Origin: Dactylorhiza incarnata
Lineage: Eukaryota; Streptophyta; Magnoliopsida; Asparagales; Orchidaceae
NCBI GenBank assembly: GCA_033032865.1
Contig: JAWHQI010000075.1
Coordinates: 4,588,001-4,652,000 of the forward strand
Length of the DNA stretch: 64,000 bases
Direction of reading: 5' to 3'
Made by a program: the position numbers and the translations under genes. Each line of letters starts with the position of its first letter. Within the stretch, counting starts at the first letter, position 1. This document shows, piece after piece, positions 44,780 to 56,150 of this stretch. Below the pieces are notes generated by a model. It was not told the DNA's origin. It did no database searches and saw nothing but the letters and a program-made list of their open reading frames with translations.

Positions 44780-46164
44780 TGATGAGTCCCAATTATATAC
44801 ATATTTTCGGGCTCATTTGGGCCAATTTTCTAGTCTTTGCACTACACTTTAGGCATGTTTTCATGCATATTTGACATTCCATGTTATTTGCACTTCTAGG
44901 CCCGTTTTGGTGTATTTTCATGTCTATCTTACTCATGCTTTATGTTGCAATTTAATTTCTATATTTGAGAATGTGTGGAATGCCCATTTCAGTGGCCCGA
45001 TGATCTTTCATGTTGATACGGGGGTTGTGCGAGTGTTCCGGGGCGCAAAAACTGCACAGGAACACTGCGCACGACCACTGGACATAGTGCGCACGACCAC
45101 TAGTCGTGCGCTAGTGATCGTGCATTAATTCCCACCTAAAAAGTGGCCTGACTGGCTTATCGCACGACCACTGGACATAGTGCGCACGACCACTGGTCGT
45201 GCGCCACTGATCGTGCGCATTGAAAACCTGCACCTGTCTATAAATAGCTGCTCCGCGAAAACAGCCGAAACTCCTTCGTTTTTAGGTCTTTTTGAGCGCC
45301 GTTTTTTGCGTTTTTTCATTCTAAGCCTCCTCTATTCATCTAGGAACTTCAAGGAAGAGATTGGATCTTACTTTCATCATCAAGGAAGGTTTGAAGAGCA
45401 TTGTACATCGCCGGGTCGTGACACGAAGAAGACGGGCCATTGGGAGGAAGTGACAGCCCTCCTTTACCCCGGACGCAGTTGAAGACCGAGCTTGGAAGCG
45501 GATTGACAACCCAGCGATTCCAACCGTGAATCCCAGCAAGGCTTCGGAGTCGGTCAAATCTCTTACTCTTTATTCTTTCGAAATGATGTTTGTATGCTAA
45601 ACTCTCTATTTTGCGGATGAAGAACATGATAAATCTAGATCTGTAACTTTTATTTCATCTTTATGAAATTTCTTTTGATTTATTCATGTGTATGAGGTGC
45701 GCTATTGTCATTCATTTTATCGATTTCATTCCGTGAGCCTACTCTTCCATCCGCCAAGCTAAGCGGTGCTAACGGCCCGTGTAATCCACCACGACTCCGT
45801 CGGTGCGAACCATTCCATCCGCTAGCCTACTCGTCCATCCGCCCTTTCGAAGTAGTGCGTTCAAGGCCTACGTAGTCTCCAGCCCGCCTAGCGAAGCAGT
45901 GCGCTCAAGGCCTACATAGGAGTAGTTTAATTTTGTTACTTTTATTTTCCATAACCCAAACAACCCCCCTTCGCGTTCCATCCGACTAAAGGACTTCAAT
46001 CTCAAGTCCTGCCTCAATAGTAAACTCCACCTTACTGTGTTCCTTGAGAGATTCGATACTTGGGGATTTACTTCCTCATATTATTACTTGACAGCGACCG
46101 GTTCACTGCCGTTCGGATCGCAGTCTCGCTACCGCCTATAGCGGTGTGCAGGATTTGCGCATCA
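44780..46164 (+). repeat. NA-2 LTR4
   Basis: 1385 bp, standard ends. Palindrome block about 45066-45219, TATAAATA at 45239-45246. PBS at 46171-46188. Confidence 0.95.
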
Positions 46165-46426
46165 AGTTTTTGGCGCCGTTGCCGGGGAACACAGACGTGT
46201 GAGTTGCTGTAGGGGGAGACAAGAGTTAGAAGTTCTTCCATTGTGTATAGTCCTCTTGTCATTTTGTTTGTTTTCTATTTAATTTTTGCGTTTATTAATT
46301 TTACTAATTCCCTTTTCCTGTTTTAATTTTTTTTTTAGGCAAGTTTAATCCAAGGAGTTTTATTAGTTTGTGTAAATTTCCTTGCAAAGAATTTCAGCTT
46401 CATTTTATCTGCTTTAATTATTGAAA

Positions 46427-47554
46427 ATGTCGTCATGGGATATTTCACCTAGCTTTAATGACATGGTTTATTATATGGACCAAATGAATGAGTTGAATGC
46501 TAGGCAGTGTAGGAACATTGTTTGCTTGTTGCGTCGAGGAGAGGGTCATGAATTGAAGGACTATCCTAGTCTTTTCAATCCTGACCGCTGCTCCTCCACT
46601 CATGACAACAGTGTCCCTATCGCTCATTCTATGCCCATGGAGGCAATTGTGCCCTCTACCCCTGAGCTTGTCTCGTGGATGGACTCCTCACTCCCTGTGT
46701 ATGGCTTCACTCCTAGTGATGATGATCACTCATCTGTTAGCCAACAAGGAGAGGAATGGGAGCTCCTAGATGCACCTGAGCATGATGAGGAAAGTATTCT
46801 TTCCATCGGGGAGGCTTTAGCAGATCTTTTTACGGAGGAACCAAATCTTTGTGTTTTTCCAGTTTCTTTGCACGATTTTTCTACACACATTCTTTATGAT
46901 CCTATCAAAGTAAAGGAGCGGGGTGATGCTTCGGACTCGGAGGATGCTCCAAGGTGGGTTGAGGAGGATACTCCTTCTGATGAGGAGGTTTGCACTTCCT
47001 CATGGGACGAGGAGGTCCAACTCACCACCGAGGCCCTTGAGTTCTTGGGTTCCCCTCGCCATGATACTTACGATGATGATAGCGATCTATCCTTGGATCC
47101 TGCTGGGAGTGAGACCGGGACCACTCCCCCGATTTCTGATTATTTCTGTCCTTCTTCTCTTTTATTTCTTGACCCCCCTTCTTCACCCGAGCCTGTGCAG
47201 GTTGAATCTTTACAGGTACCCCAGGAGGACTTGGAGCATGTTGCTCAAGTCAATGATGAGTGTATCCTCATATGTGAGGAGGTTGATCCCCCCTTCGTAG
47301 AGGAAGCTCCACTCATTTCCTTCTCCTCCTGCTGCCTCCCTGGAGATGATACCTTGCTGGGCAAGGATAGTTTTGGTGAGTTGAGTGAGGATTCCTCCTC
47401 TTCTTATTTTTTATTCCCTCTACCTGTGACGAGCAGGTATTATTTATATTCGGGTAGAGGCGTGACTGTTCTGTTGCCATATCGGTACCCGCTACCGACA
47501 CGCATATTAGAACAGTTACCTGTGCACTTCTCTTTTCATAGACCCATTAGCTAG
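46427..47554 (+). CDS. NA-2 acidic protein, copy 4, knuckle disrupted
   Basis: 375 codons, open throughout. The zinc knuckle reads CLLRRGEGHELKDY: the second and third cysteines of the C-X2-C-X4-H-X4-C motif are replaced by Arg and Tyr. A third nearby change turns SCMDSS into SWMDSS. Outside this region it matches the other copies. If the knuckle matters, this copy has lost nucleic-acid binding while the rest stayed open. Confidence 0.78.
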   Translation: MSSWDISPSFNDMVYYMDQMNELNARQCRNIVCLLRRGEGHELKDYPSLFNPDRCSSTHDNSVPIAHSMPMEAIVPSTPELVSWMDSSLPVYGFTPSDDDHSSVSQQGEEWELLDAPEHDEESILSIGEALADLFTEEPNLCVFPVSLHDFSTHILYDPIKVKERGDASDSEDAPRWVEEDTPSDEEVCTSSWDEEVQLTTEALEFLGSPRHDTYDDDSDLSLDPAGSETGTTPPISDYFCPSSLLFLDPPSSPEPVQVESLQVPQEDLEHVAQVNDECILICEEVDPPFVEEAPLISFSSCCLPGDDTLLGKDSFGELSEDSSSSYFLFPLPVTSRYYLYSGRGVTVLLPYRYPLPTRILEQLPVHFSFHRPIS

Positions 47555-49315
47555 AACTGTTTTCAATTTGAATAAGTCGTGCTGGGAGGACAATAACCCC
47601 AGTAGTTATCTTACTTTTCCTGCATTTTTATTTCTTCTAATCATGTTTAGTTAGCTGTAGTTTATTTTAGTTTGTCTTTTTCTTTTGTTTTTGTGGAGCT
47701 CACCCCTGCAGGTACTCATTGCAAATTCTGAATGGCGGGTTTGCTTCAGATTTCCACGCACCTTCTGGTATGCTCACTTGCTGAGCATTGGGTAACTTCT
47801 TCCCTAGCTTTCGATTTTGATTTTCACTGTCATATCATTATGTTGTATTGTTTAGATTAAGTCTGGGGGAGAGCCGTTATATGTTACCCACTGCACGTGC
47901 ACATCTCATTTGCATACTAGAAGTATTTTAATTTCAGTTATTTAGTATTGTTCATCTTCACTGTACACCACTGCACCCACTTTAGCGCGCACTCGCTTGT
48001 TTGTATGCTTCCGTATATTCAATTCTTGGATGTGATGTAGGAAGTGCTGTATTAGCCAAAATAATTGCAAGATGGAGTGGAATGTTGACTCTTGTAGTGC
48101 TCTAGTTGAATACTCGTGTTTGCATAGGGATTTGAGTAGAATTAGTTTTTGTTTATGCTTCTAATTTATAATTTGTAGATTTGCGTAGATTTTAATTTAT
48201 TTCACTCAAAATTTTGAATGTGGTTGAATCTTGCGGTAGCGTGGTATTGTGTGTAGGCGAATGTGAGGTTCGTGTTGCTCGAGTCGGGAGGAAGGATTAC
48301 CTTTCTCGGGTGTTAAGAACTTGCCCCAAGCGACTCTCGAAGCATGGGTGCGAATGACTTGCAAGTTGAGCGTGACATAGGCCATCTATTTGGCAAGCTT
48401 GAGCTTTGTTCTACCACTCCTATACACTAACCGTTGCTAGCCTATTTTGTGCCTACCCGATCTTTTGATTCAGCCCCACCATACTTCACCAAGGCCTAAA
48501 AGCTAATCCTATTATCGCAACCAAAAATTAAGCTAAGAGCATTTATGAATTGTAATTTTTCAATGCGGTGCGTTGATGCGTAACTTCAGTGTTGATGTGG
48601 AAGTTTTAAAAAAAAATGTCTTCGTGCTTAGAATTGTGCTAATTAATTTGGGGATAAAAAGAAAAGAAAAAGAAAAAGAAAAAGAAAAATATATATATAT
48701 ATATATATTTATCCCTAGCGCTTTAATTGAAGCATATTTTGGTATTGATTGTTGTAGGCCGTGTGCACACCCGGTTTCAAAGTCATGTCTGGGGGTGTGT
48801 TACACGTGTATTATTGGGGCTGCTATGATTTAGCACTTTTGTGTGCTCATTTGGGTTGCGATTAGCCTTCACGTTTATCTTTGCATTCCAAACCGTAACC
48901 CAAGCCTCATGTATACCTAAAGTCCTATCGATTCGTCTTGTGAGTTCACTAGCGTCGTGGAGAGAGTGTGACCAGGCGAGCATATGGTTCTCGACGTTGA
49001 TGGATTTCAACGGAGATAATTCCGAGTTCCGGTCTTGGGTAACATTCACCTGCGCGTCTAGCTTACTTTCGTACTACGCGAGACCACGAGATTCACCAAC
49101 ATTCCATTTTTGAGTAAAAATAAATTCCTTTTTACGCATTTACACTTTTATAAAGTAGCTAGCATATGTAAAAACTTCTTCTAATGAACTTCTATGCACA
49201 CTAGTAGGAAACTTCGCATTCTATTCCATGTTTGCAATTTTTTTGGTTAGCTATGCTTTTCCTACTCCGCCGGATATGTTTGCTCGGGACGCGCAAACAG
49301 GTAAGTCTGGGGGTG
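47555..49315 (+). other. NA-2 internal 3' noncoding region, copy 4
   Basis: No gene; full-length block with PPT-like motifs near 47866, 48786 and 49305, and the microsatellite at 48656-48708. Confidence 0.8.
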
Positions 49316-50700
49316 TGATGAGTCCCAATTATATACATATTTTCGGACTCATTTGGGCCGATTTTCTAGTCTTTGCACTACACTTTAGGCATGTTTTCAT
49401 GCATATTTGACATTCCATGTTATGTGCACTTCTAGGCCCGTTTCGGTGTATTTTCACGTCTATCTTACTCATGCTTTATGTTGCAATTTAATTTCTATAT
49501 TTGAGAATGTGTGGAATGCCCATTTCAGTGGCCCGATGATCTTTCATGTTGATACGGGGGTTGTGCGAGTGTTCCGGGGCGCAAAAACTGCACAGGAACA
49601 CTGTGCACGACCACTGGACATAGTGCGCACGACCACTGGTCGTGCGCTAATGATCGTGCATTAATTCCCACCTAAAAAGTGGCCTGACTGGCTTATCGCA
49701 CGACCACTGGACATAGTGCGCACGACCACTGGTCGTGCGCCACTGATCGTGCGCATTGAAAACCTGCACCTGTCTATAAATAGCTGCTCCGCGAAAACAA
49801 CCGTAACTTCTTCGTTTTTAGGTCTTTTTGAGCGCCGATTTTTGCGTTTTTTCGTTCTAAGCCTCCTCTATTCATCTAGGAACTTCAAGGAAGAGATTGG
49901 ATCTTACTTTCATCATCAAGGAAGGTTTGAAGAGCATTGGACATCGTCGGGTCGTGACACGAAGAAGACGGGCCATTGGGAGGAAGTGACAGCCCTCCTT
50001 TACCCCGGACGCAGTTGAGGACCGAGCTTGGACGCGGATTGACAACCTAGCGATTCCAACCGTGAATCCCAGCAAGGCTTCGGAGTCGGTCAAATCTCTT
50101 ACTCTTTATTCTTTCGAAATGATGTTTGTATGCTAAACTCTTTATTTTGCGGATGAAGAACATGATAAATCTAGATCTGTAACTTTTATTTCATCTTTAT
50201 GAAATTCCTTTTGATTTATTCATGTGTATGAGGTGCGCTATTGTCATTCATTTTATCGATTTCATTCCGTGAGCCTACTCTTCCATCCGCCAAGCTAAGC
50301 AGTGCTAACGGCCCGTGTAATCCACCACGACTCCGCCGGTGCGAACCATTCCATCCGCTAGCCTACTCGTCCATCCGCCCTTTCGAAGTAGTGCATTCAA
50401 GGCCTACGTAGTCTCCATCCCGCCTAGCGAAGCAGTGCGCTCAAGGCCTGCATAGGAGTAGTTTAATTTTGTTACTTTTATTTTCCATAACCCAAACAAC
50501 CCCCCTTCGCGTTCCATCCGACTAAAGGACTTCAATCTCAAGTCCTGCCTCAATAGTAAACTCCACCTTACTGTGTTCCTTGAGAGATTCGATACTTGGG
50601 GATTTACTTCCTCATATTATTACTTGACATCGACCGGTTCACTGCCGTTCGGATCGCAGTCTCTCTACCGCCTATAGCGGTGTGCAGGATTTGCGCATCA
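49316..50700 (+). repeat. NA-2 LTR5 (terminal 3' LTR)
   Basis: 1385 bp ending GCGCATCA exactly at the junction with Copia-D RT. The next five bases, CTCAC (50701-50705), are the expected target duplication; the left partner is lost with the truncated left end. TATAAATA at 49775-49782. Confidence 0.93.
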
Positions 50701-51298
50701 CTCACCCATGCTGCTCATTTCAAATTTCCCTTGCATAAGGCTTTGCAAACCTTTTGCAAAGGTTATTATCAGTTGAGCCAAAAATTATGTCATCTACATA
50801 TATTTTGCAAAGGTTATTATAGTTGAGCCAAGAATTTGTTCTCAATGAGAAGTCTAGATAATGTCTCATACCAGGCCCTAGGTCCCTGTTTTAGACAATA
50901 CAAAGCTTTTAATAAAAGATAGACATGGTTTGGTTGAGTAGAATCAATAAAACCTGGGGTTGTTCTACATATACTTCCTCCAGTATTGTTCCATTAAGGA
51001 ATGCTGACTTCACATCCATTTGATAAACTATGAATCCAATATGTGCTGCAAATGCCAGGAATAGCCTGATTGCCTCCAATCTTGCCACAGGAGCAAACAC
51101 TTGATCAAAATCTATGCCTTCCTCCTGTCTATATCCTTGGGCAACCAACCTTGTTTTGTTTTTGATAATCACACCATTTTCATCTAGCTTATTCCTAAAT
51201 ACCCATTTGTTCCCTATGACTTTGTGTTTCTTTGGTCTAGGAACCAATATCCAGACCTTGCATCTTTCAATTTGATTTAGCTCTTCTTGCATAGCCAA
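50701..51298 (-). pseudogene. pol: Copia-D RT, truncated and rearranged
   Basis: The minus frame starts with [16 protein letters not shown] and passes [52 protein letters not shown] and [13 protein letters not shown] frameshift follows EEVYVEQP near 50960. Downstream, ALYCLKQGPRAWYE-type coding, the catalytic YVDDIIFG and FEMSSMGE can still be read in pieces to 50701. About 50 residues normally preceding YVDD are reduced, and an 'ATAACCTTTGCAAA' segment is present twice (50747-50770 and 50805-50820), a deletion with filler. Continuity is lost at the NA-2 insertion. Confidence 0.88.
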
Positions 51299-51313
51299 TA
51301 TCCATGAATGGTC

Positions 51314-53026
51314 CTAATTGGCTTCATCAAAGTTCTTAGGTTCTATTTTGGATAAAAAGATGTGATGCAATGCCTCATGTATTGAGTTCCCCCTTCTGGT
51401 TTGCACACCTTCATTTGGATTTCCTATAATCTGTTCTTTTGGGTGATCCTTCAGATGTTTGGTTGCATTCCTCCACCTTTCATTCTCTCTTTGTGATTCT
51501 GGTGCATCTGTTTGAGTTGGCTGTTCTAGAGGTTCTGGATGATGTGGTTCTTCAATAGCAGTTGGTTCTTCATGATTGTCTTCTTCTTGAGACTCATCCT
51601 CTTTATTCACAATCACAGTCTCATTAGTTTCTTCATTGTCTTCAATGTGTTGTTCATTGATATTCATCTCCTTCAATTTTTGTGTAGAACCTGCATTACT
51701 AGAGAGACTTCCCAGATCCTTATAAATAAGGTTGTTTTCATCAAATACAACATGTATAGATTCGTCTATCTTATTTGAGCTTTTGTTGAAGATTCTATAA
51801 GCTCTACTTTGAGAGCTATAGCCAACAAAGATTACCTCATGGGCTTTTTCAGCAAACTTAGTGAGATGGTGCTTTCCATTATTTAATACAAAGCATTTAC
51901 TTCCCAATATTTTGAAGTAGGCTAAAGTGGGTTTTCTACCTTTCAACAACTCATAAGGGGTCTTATTCAGTCTTTTGTTGATAAGTGCCCTATTTTGCAC
52001 ATGGCATGCTGTGTTTACAGCTTCAGCCCAGAAATACTCAGGAAGAGAGGAGTCACTAAGCATGCTCCTACTGGCTTCAATTAAAGTTCTATTTCTTCTC
52101 TCAGCAACCCCATTTTGTTGAGGTGTTCTAGGATATGAGAACTCTTGTGAGATGCCAAGATTTTCATAGAATTTGGTCATTGCTCCTGACTGAAATTCAG
52201 TCTCATGGTCACTTCTGATTTTGACTACTGAATTTCCTATTTCATTTTTGATTTGCCTAACAAAGCTAGTGAATACTTCTAGAGTATCTGACTTGTGTCT
52301 TAGGAAGAATACCCATGTGAATCTAGAATAGTCATCAACAATTACAAAGGTGTAAATCTTTCCTCCTAGGCTATGAATTGGCATTGGTCCAAATAGGTCC
52401 ATGTGAAGTAGGTATAGACATCTAATGGAATCCTTCTCACCTATTGGTTTGAAGGATGACTTGGTTTGCTTACCCATTTGACAAGCATGACAGGGACCCT
52501 CCTGAACACACTTCCACTTAAGCCCTGCTCTCACTAGATCTCCTGAAATAAGCTTATTTATAGTCTTATAGTTTATGTGGGCTAACCTTTTGTGCCATTG
52601 TACACTACTGGAGAATTTATTTTCAGCAACTAAGCATATGGGATTTATTTGATCAGAACATATGAAATTTAAACAGTAAATGTTGCCACTCCTAGTGCCT
52701 GAGAGAATTATATCATTCTCTTTCTTAATTAGGCACTCATCCTTGTGAAATGAAATGTCGTACCCAAGATCACATAATTGACTTATGCTGATGAGTTTGT
52801 GCTGCAATCCATCAACATAAGCAACTTTGGTGATGGTGACAATTCCATTTGTGATTTTGCCATATCCTTTAGTCTTACCTCTGTCAGATCCTCCAAATAC
52901 AACCTTTGGTCCATTCTTCACAGAGGTATAGTCATTCAGCAGACTTCTTATCCCAGTCATGTGCATGGAACACCCACTGTCCAAATACCAGATAGGAATT
53001 TGATTGGTCTTTGGACAAACTTGCAA
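51314..53026 (-). pseudogene. pol: Copia-D protease-integrase segment
   Basis: A long open minus-strand frame of 570 codons. The protease site WYLDSGCSMHMTG is near the start. The His/Cys zinc module is WHKRLAHINY ... CHACQMGKQ. The integrase core has DLFGPM, DDYSRFTWVF, RSDHETEF and PQQNGVAERRNRTL, followed by the copia GKKP/ILGSKCFV-type C-terminal region and an acidic linker. It ends at a TAG (51314-51316), with RT continuing in the same frame just beyond. This is the best preserved gene segment of Copia-D. Confidence 0.9.
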
Positions 53027-53103
53027 TAAGAAATTTACTTTTTCTTAGGAACCCGCACAGAGTTGGGTCCTAGAACTTTGTTAGTAATAGCTGGTGTCTT
53101 TAC

Positions 53104-55081
53104 TTATTGTTTGAATCTTTGTGTTGTGTGTGTTGCCACAGGTCTGAGTACTGGTTTCCCAGAATTAAATCTTGGAACAGTTGGATTGAACCAGCAGTCA
53201 AGGTCAAAATGACCAACCTTTCCACAGCACCAACATTCATATCTGTTATATCTCCTTTGAGGTCTTCTCATTTCTTTGGGTTGCATAGGTGCCTTGTCAT
53301 TATTTTTAGATTTATTTTCTGCCTTTCCATTGTATCCTATGCCAGATCTGTATTATGCAGAAAATGTGTCTATTATGGGAAGGATAGTTTGTGGTTTTGA
53401 GAACTTTGCCACAAGCTTCCTTTCAGCTTGGAGTTTTTCTTCAAGTTCTTTTATTAATTTCTCCTTAGTGCATAAAGTTTGAATGTGACTGATAGACATG
53501 ACTTTTAATTTGCTAAGCTCCTTACATACCTGATTCAGCCTCTCAGCTGCCTCAGAGTATTGGGAGTTAGTTTGCTTTAATTCAGATATTTCTTTATGTA
53601 GTTTTTTGTTATGCCTTTTGCTCTTTTTAAGGGCTTTAAGAAGTGACTCATATTTCTCAATAATTTCATATTCATGAAAGTTAGATTCTGAGTCATTCTC
53701 ATCAGAAGAAAATGAATTTGTCTCAGGTTTAGAAATAATTTTAGATTCAGAATCAGATAAAGGAGTTTTATCAAGTACCTTCATATTAGAGATTGTCTCC
53801 TAATCCTCTTCATCACTGAGTGCCATGAGTCCTGTATTTTCTTCTTCATCCTCTTCACTATCAGACCTTGATAGTGGGGCTCTTATCATAGGTCTATGGT
53901 TCAGAATGTCTTCACTTTCATTGACAGCCACCAGAGCTATGAGTGCCTCTTCACTATCTGAATCAGACGATTGAGATTCACTGTCACTGAGAGTGACATT
54001 GCCTTTCTTGGCTATTAGGCTCCTCTCATTTTTCTTGTCAGATTTGTGCCTCCTTTCATCAGACTTCTTGTTGTTCTTTCTTTTTGAAGGACAATTAGCA
54101 ATCATGTGTCTAGATTTCCTGCATCCAAAGCACACAATTTCTTCTGAATTAGATTTATTATGTTTAGAGTTATACCTGTCCTTCTTGGAATCATGTTTGA
54201 ATCCTTCTGAAGAACTGGAGTGTTTCTTAGATCTGGATGACTGAGAGGGTCTAGTTTTCCAGTGTTGTTTTCTTCTGAGCATCCTTTTCAGCTGTTTGGT
54301 GAAGAGTGCCAGTTCACCATCTGATATTTCAGAATCAGAATTACCGGTCTCTGATTTTTAAGATTCAGATGGTATCCTGGGGGATAATGACATTCTTTCT
54401 TTGCTTCTCTTGGAACTTTCTGCCTTCAGAGCAATAGGATTTTCCTTGGTGTGTCCTTCAGCTTTTCTAGTATTCAGGTGAAGTTCATGGGACAAAAGTT
54501 TCCCATATAGATTCTGTGGCTGAATATTTCCCAGATTTCCCATTCCCTGATAGCATAGATCTTGATATCCCATTCTTTGTTCTTCCATAGGTTTTCAGAC
54601 TATTTACAATTTTGAAGAATTTCTCATAGCAGATTGCTATTGAATCTTTTTTGTCTTATCTGAAAGCCTCATATTGCTGATTTAGAAGAGACTTCCTGTC
54701 ATCTCTGACTTCCTCAGTCCCTTCCATATAGACAATGAGAGATTCCCACATTTCTTTGGCAGTTTTGCAGTGTAATAAGTTCTGGAAGGTTGAATCCTCA
54801 ATTGCACTCACAATGATATTCTGAGCTCTCTTATCCATAGAGGCCAGTATCACTTCATCTTTAGTCATCTCAGAGTATGTTTTGGGAGTCTTGATACTTC
54901 CATCTGTGAATGAGACCTTCATTGGAACAAAAGGTCCTTCTAGTACAGTGATGTATATCCTAGGGTCAGAGGCTTCCATGAATAATCTGACCCTTTCCTT
55001 CCAAATCCCAAAGTTTTCTTTTCTACAGATTGGTAACTTCATTGATGTGAATTCCTTGTTTCCTTCACTATTAGCCATCAC
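53104..55081 (-). pseudogene. gag: Copia-D gag, broken
   Basis: The N-terminal frame (55081-54656) starts MMANSEGNKEF and has the gag signature ENFGIWKERVRLFME and EMWESLIVYMEG. A frameshift near 54640 follows; then one frame, interrupted by stops, carries a basic region with knuckle CFGCRKSRHMIANC (about 54110-54150), an acidic Ser-rich stretch, a coiled-coil segment (53430-53680, KYESLLKALKKSKRHNKKL type), and a second knuckle CWCCGKVGHFDLDC (about 53190-53230). Two separated CCHC motifs and a coiled coil fit the large Sirevirus gag. The frame changes again before protease. Confidence 0.85.
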
Positions 55082-55146
55082 AACTTAACAAATCTACACT
55101 TAGGAGATCTTGTTCAGGTTGTTAAACCTTTTCTTGAACAACCTCC

Positions 55147-55157
55147 CTCTGATACCA
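55147..55157 (-). other. Copia-D primer binding site
   Basis: TGGTATCAGAG on the minus strand, two bases from the LTR end; initiator tRNA-Met type. Confidence 0.9.
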
Positions 55158-55383
55158 CTTGAAAGACTTTATTTAAGGGTAGCTAATCACCTAGAGGGGG
55201 GGGGGGTGAATAGGTTATTTTAAAATCTATTTGCAACTCTTGATAAAAACCTAAATGAATGATCAGAGCTTTCAAGAAAATAAACACAAACACGCAGAAT
55301 TTTATAGTGGTTCCCCTTATCTTGGGTAATCCACTTTCCCCCTTCTCCCCTCTAGCAGTGTGCTAGATAGGGTTTATATCTCC

Positions 55384-55640
55384 TCCAGATCTCAGACCAC
55401 CAAACAGGTCTTACAGCTCAGATCTCAATAGATCCTACAGTCTCAGATCTCAACAGATCTTACCCTCTCAGATCTCAGCAGATCTTACATACTCAGATCT
55501 CAACAGATCTTACCTCAGCCTTTATAACAATAGGCTTACACTCAGATTCACCCCTGAATCTTACAACTCAGATCACTCCTGATCCTACACCTCAGATCCT
55601 TGAAAGATCCTACACTCAAATCTGACAACTCAGATCCTAC
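55384..55640. repeat. Minisatellite of CTCAGATC units in the Copia-D LTR
   Basis: Degenerate tandem units of about 25-30 bp built on CTCAGATCTCAACAGATC followed by TTAC or CTAC, at least eight copies, within the transcribed part of the LTR. Confidence 0.8.
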
Positions 55641-55995
55641 ATAATTGGAAAGAAGTAGAAACAATACTTAGACTCAGATTCACAAATGTATTGAGTCTTC
55701 TTGATCTATCTGAAAGATCAGATAGAAAACTTCAGCAGAACAGCATCAGCAAAATGATCTTCCTGATTTGCACAGGCTAGGATGATTGTTCTTCTTTAGG
55801 AAGACATATTCTTCCTTCTTAACCTTCTCTCTTCAGAAAAAAGTCTCAGCACCAGATTGCTAAGGAATTTCTTGTAGTACAATTCTGAAAGAGGAGATGG
55901 ATTCTTCAGATTCTTCCTCAGATTTTCTCTTAAACGACGGAGAAGATGATGGCTTTTAATAGGAGTGTTCTTCTATGAATCATAGGTTATCCCTT

Positions 55996-56005
55996 CTATT
56001 TATAG
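55996..56005 (-). promoter_or_regulatory. TATA box of the Copia-D LTR
   Basis: CTATAAATAG on the minus strand, about 150 bp downstream of the palindrome block in element orientation. Confidence 0.7.
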
Positions 56006-56150
56006 CCCGTCATCCGCGACATCTGACATGCTCCTCCATGTCAGCATGACATTAAGTCTTCAATGGTCTTTAATTGCTTCAGAACAGACATAGGCTCAGC
56101 TAGCTGTAGATGAACTGTTATACATTTCTTAGCTCAGAGCTTCTCAGAAA

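Larger units (their letters stand above)
29803..50700 (+). mobile_element. Tandem array of non-autonomous Athila-like LTR elements (NA-2)
   Basis: Five LTRs (1383-1385 bp each) alternate with four complete internal regions (about 2.9-3.2 kb) plus a partial one at the left: partial internal, LTR1, I1, LTR2, I2, LTR3, I3, LTR4, I4, LTR5. Adjacent copies share LTRs, so the repeat unit is about 4.5 kb. All units are plus-oriented and very similar. Each internal region has the TGGCGCCGTTGCCGGGGA primer site, one 375-codon ORF and TCTGGGGG PPT-like motifs; there is no pol. The right end stops exactly at an LTR CA inside the Copia-D RT, while the left end is an abrupt truncation at 29803. Confidence 0.95.

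Noticed and set aside
33069..47554. Four tandem copies read as a host tandem gene family
   Set aside because: Each copy is framed by LTR, PBS and PPT in retroelement order, and the repeat unit boundaries are LTR-based.
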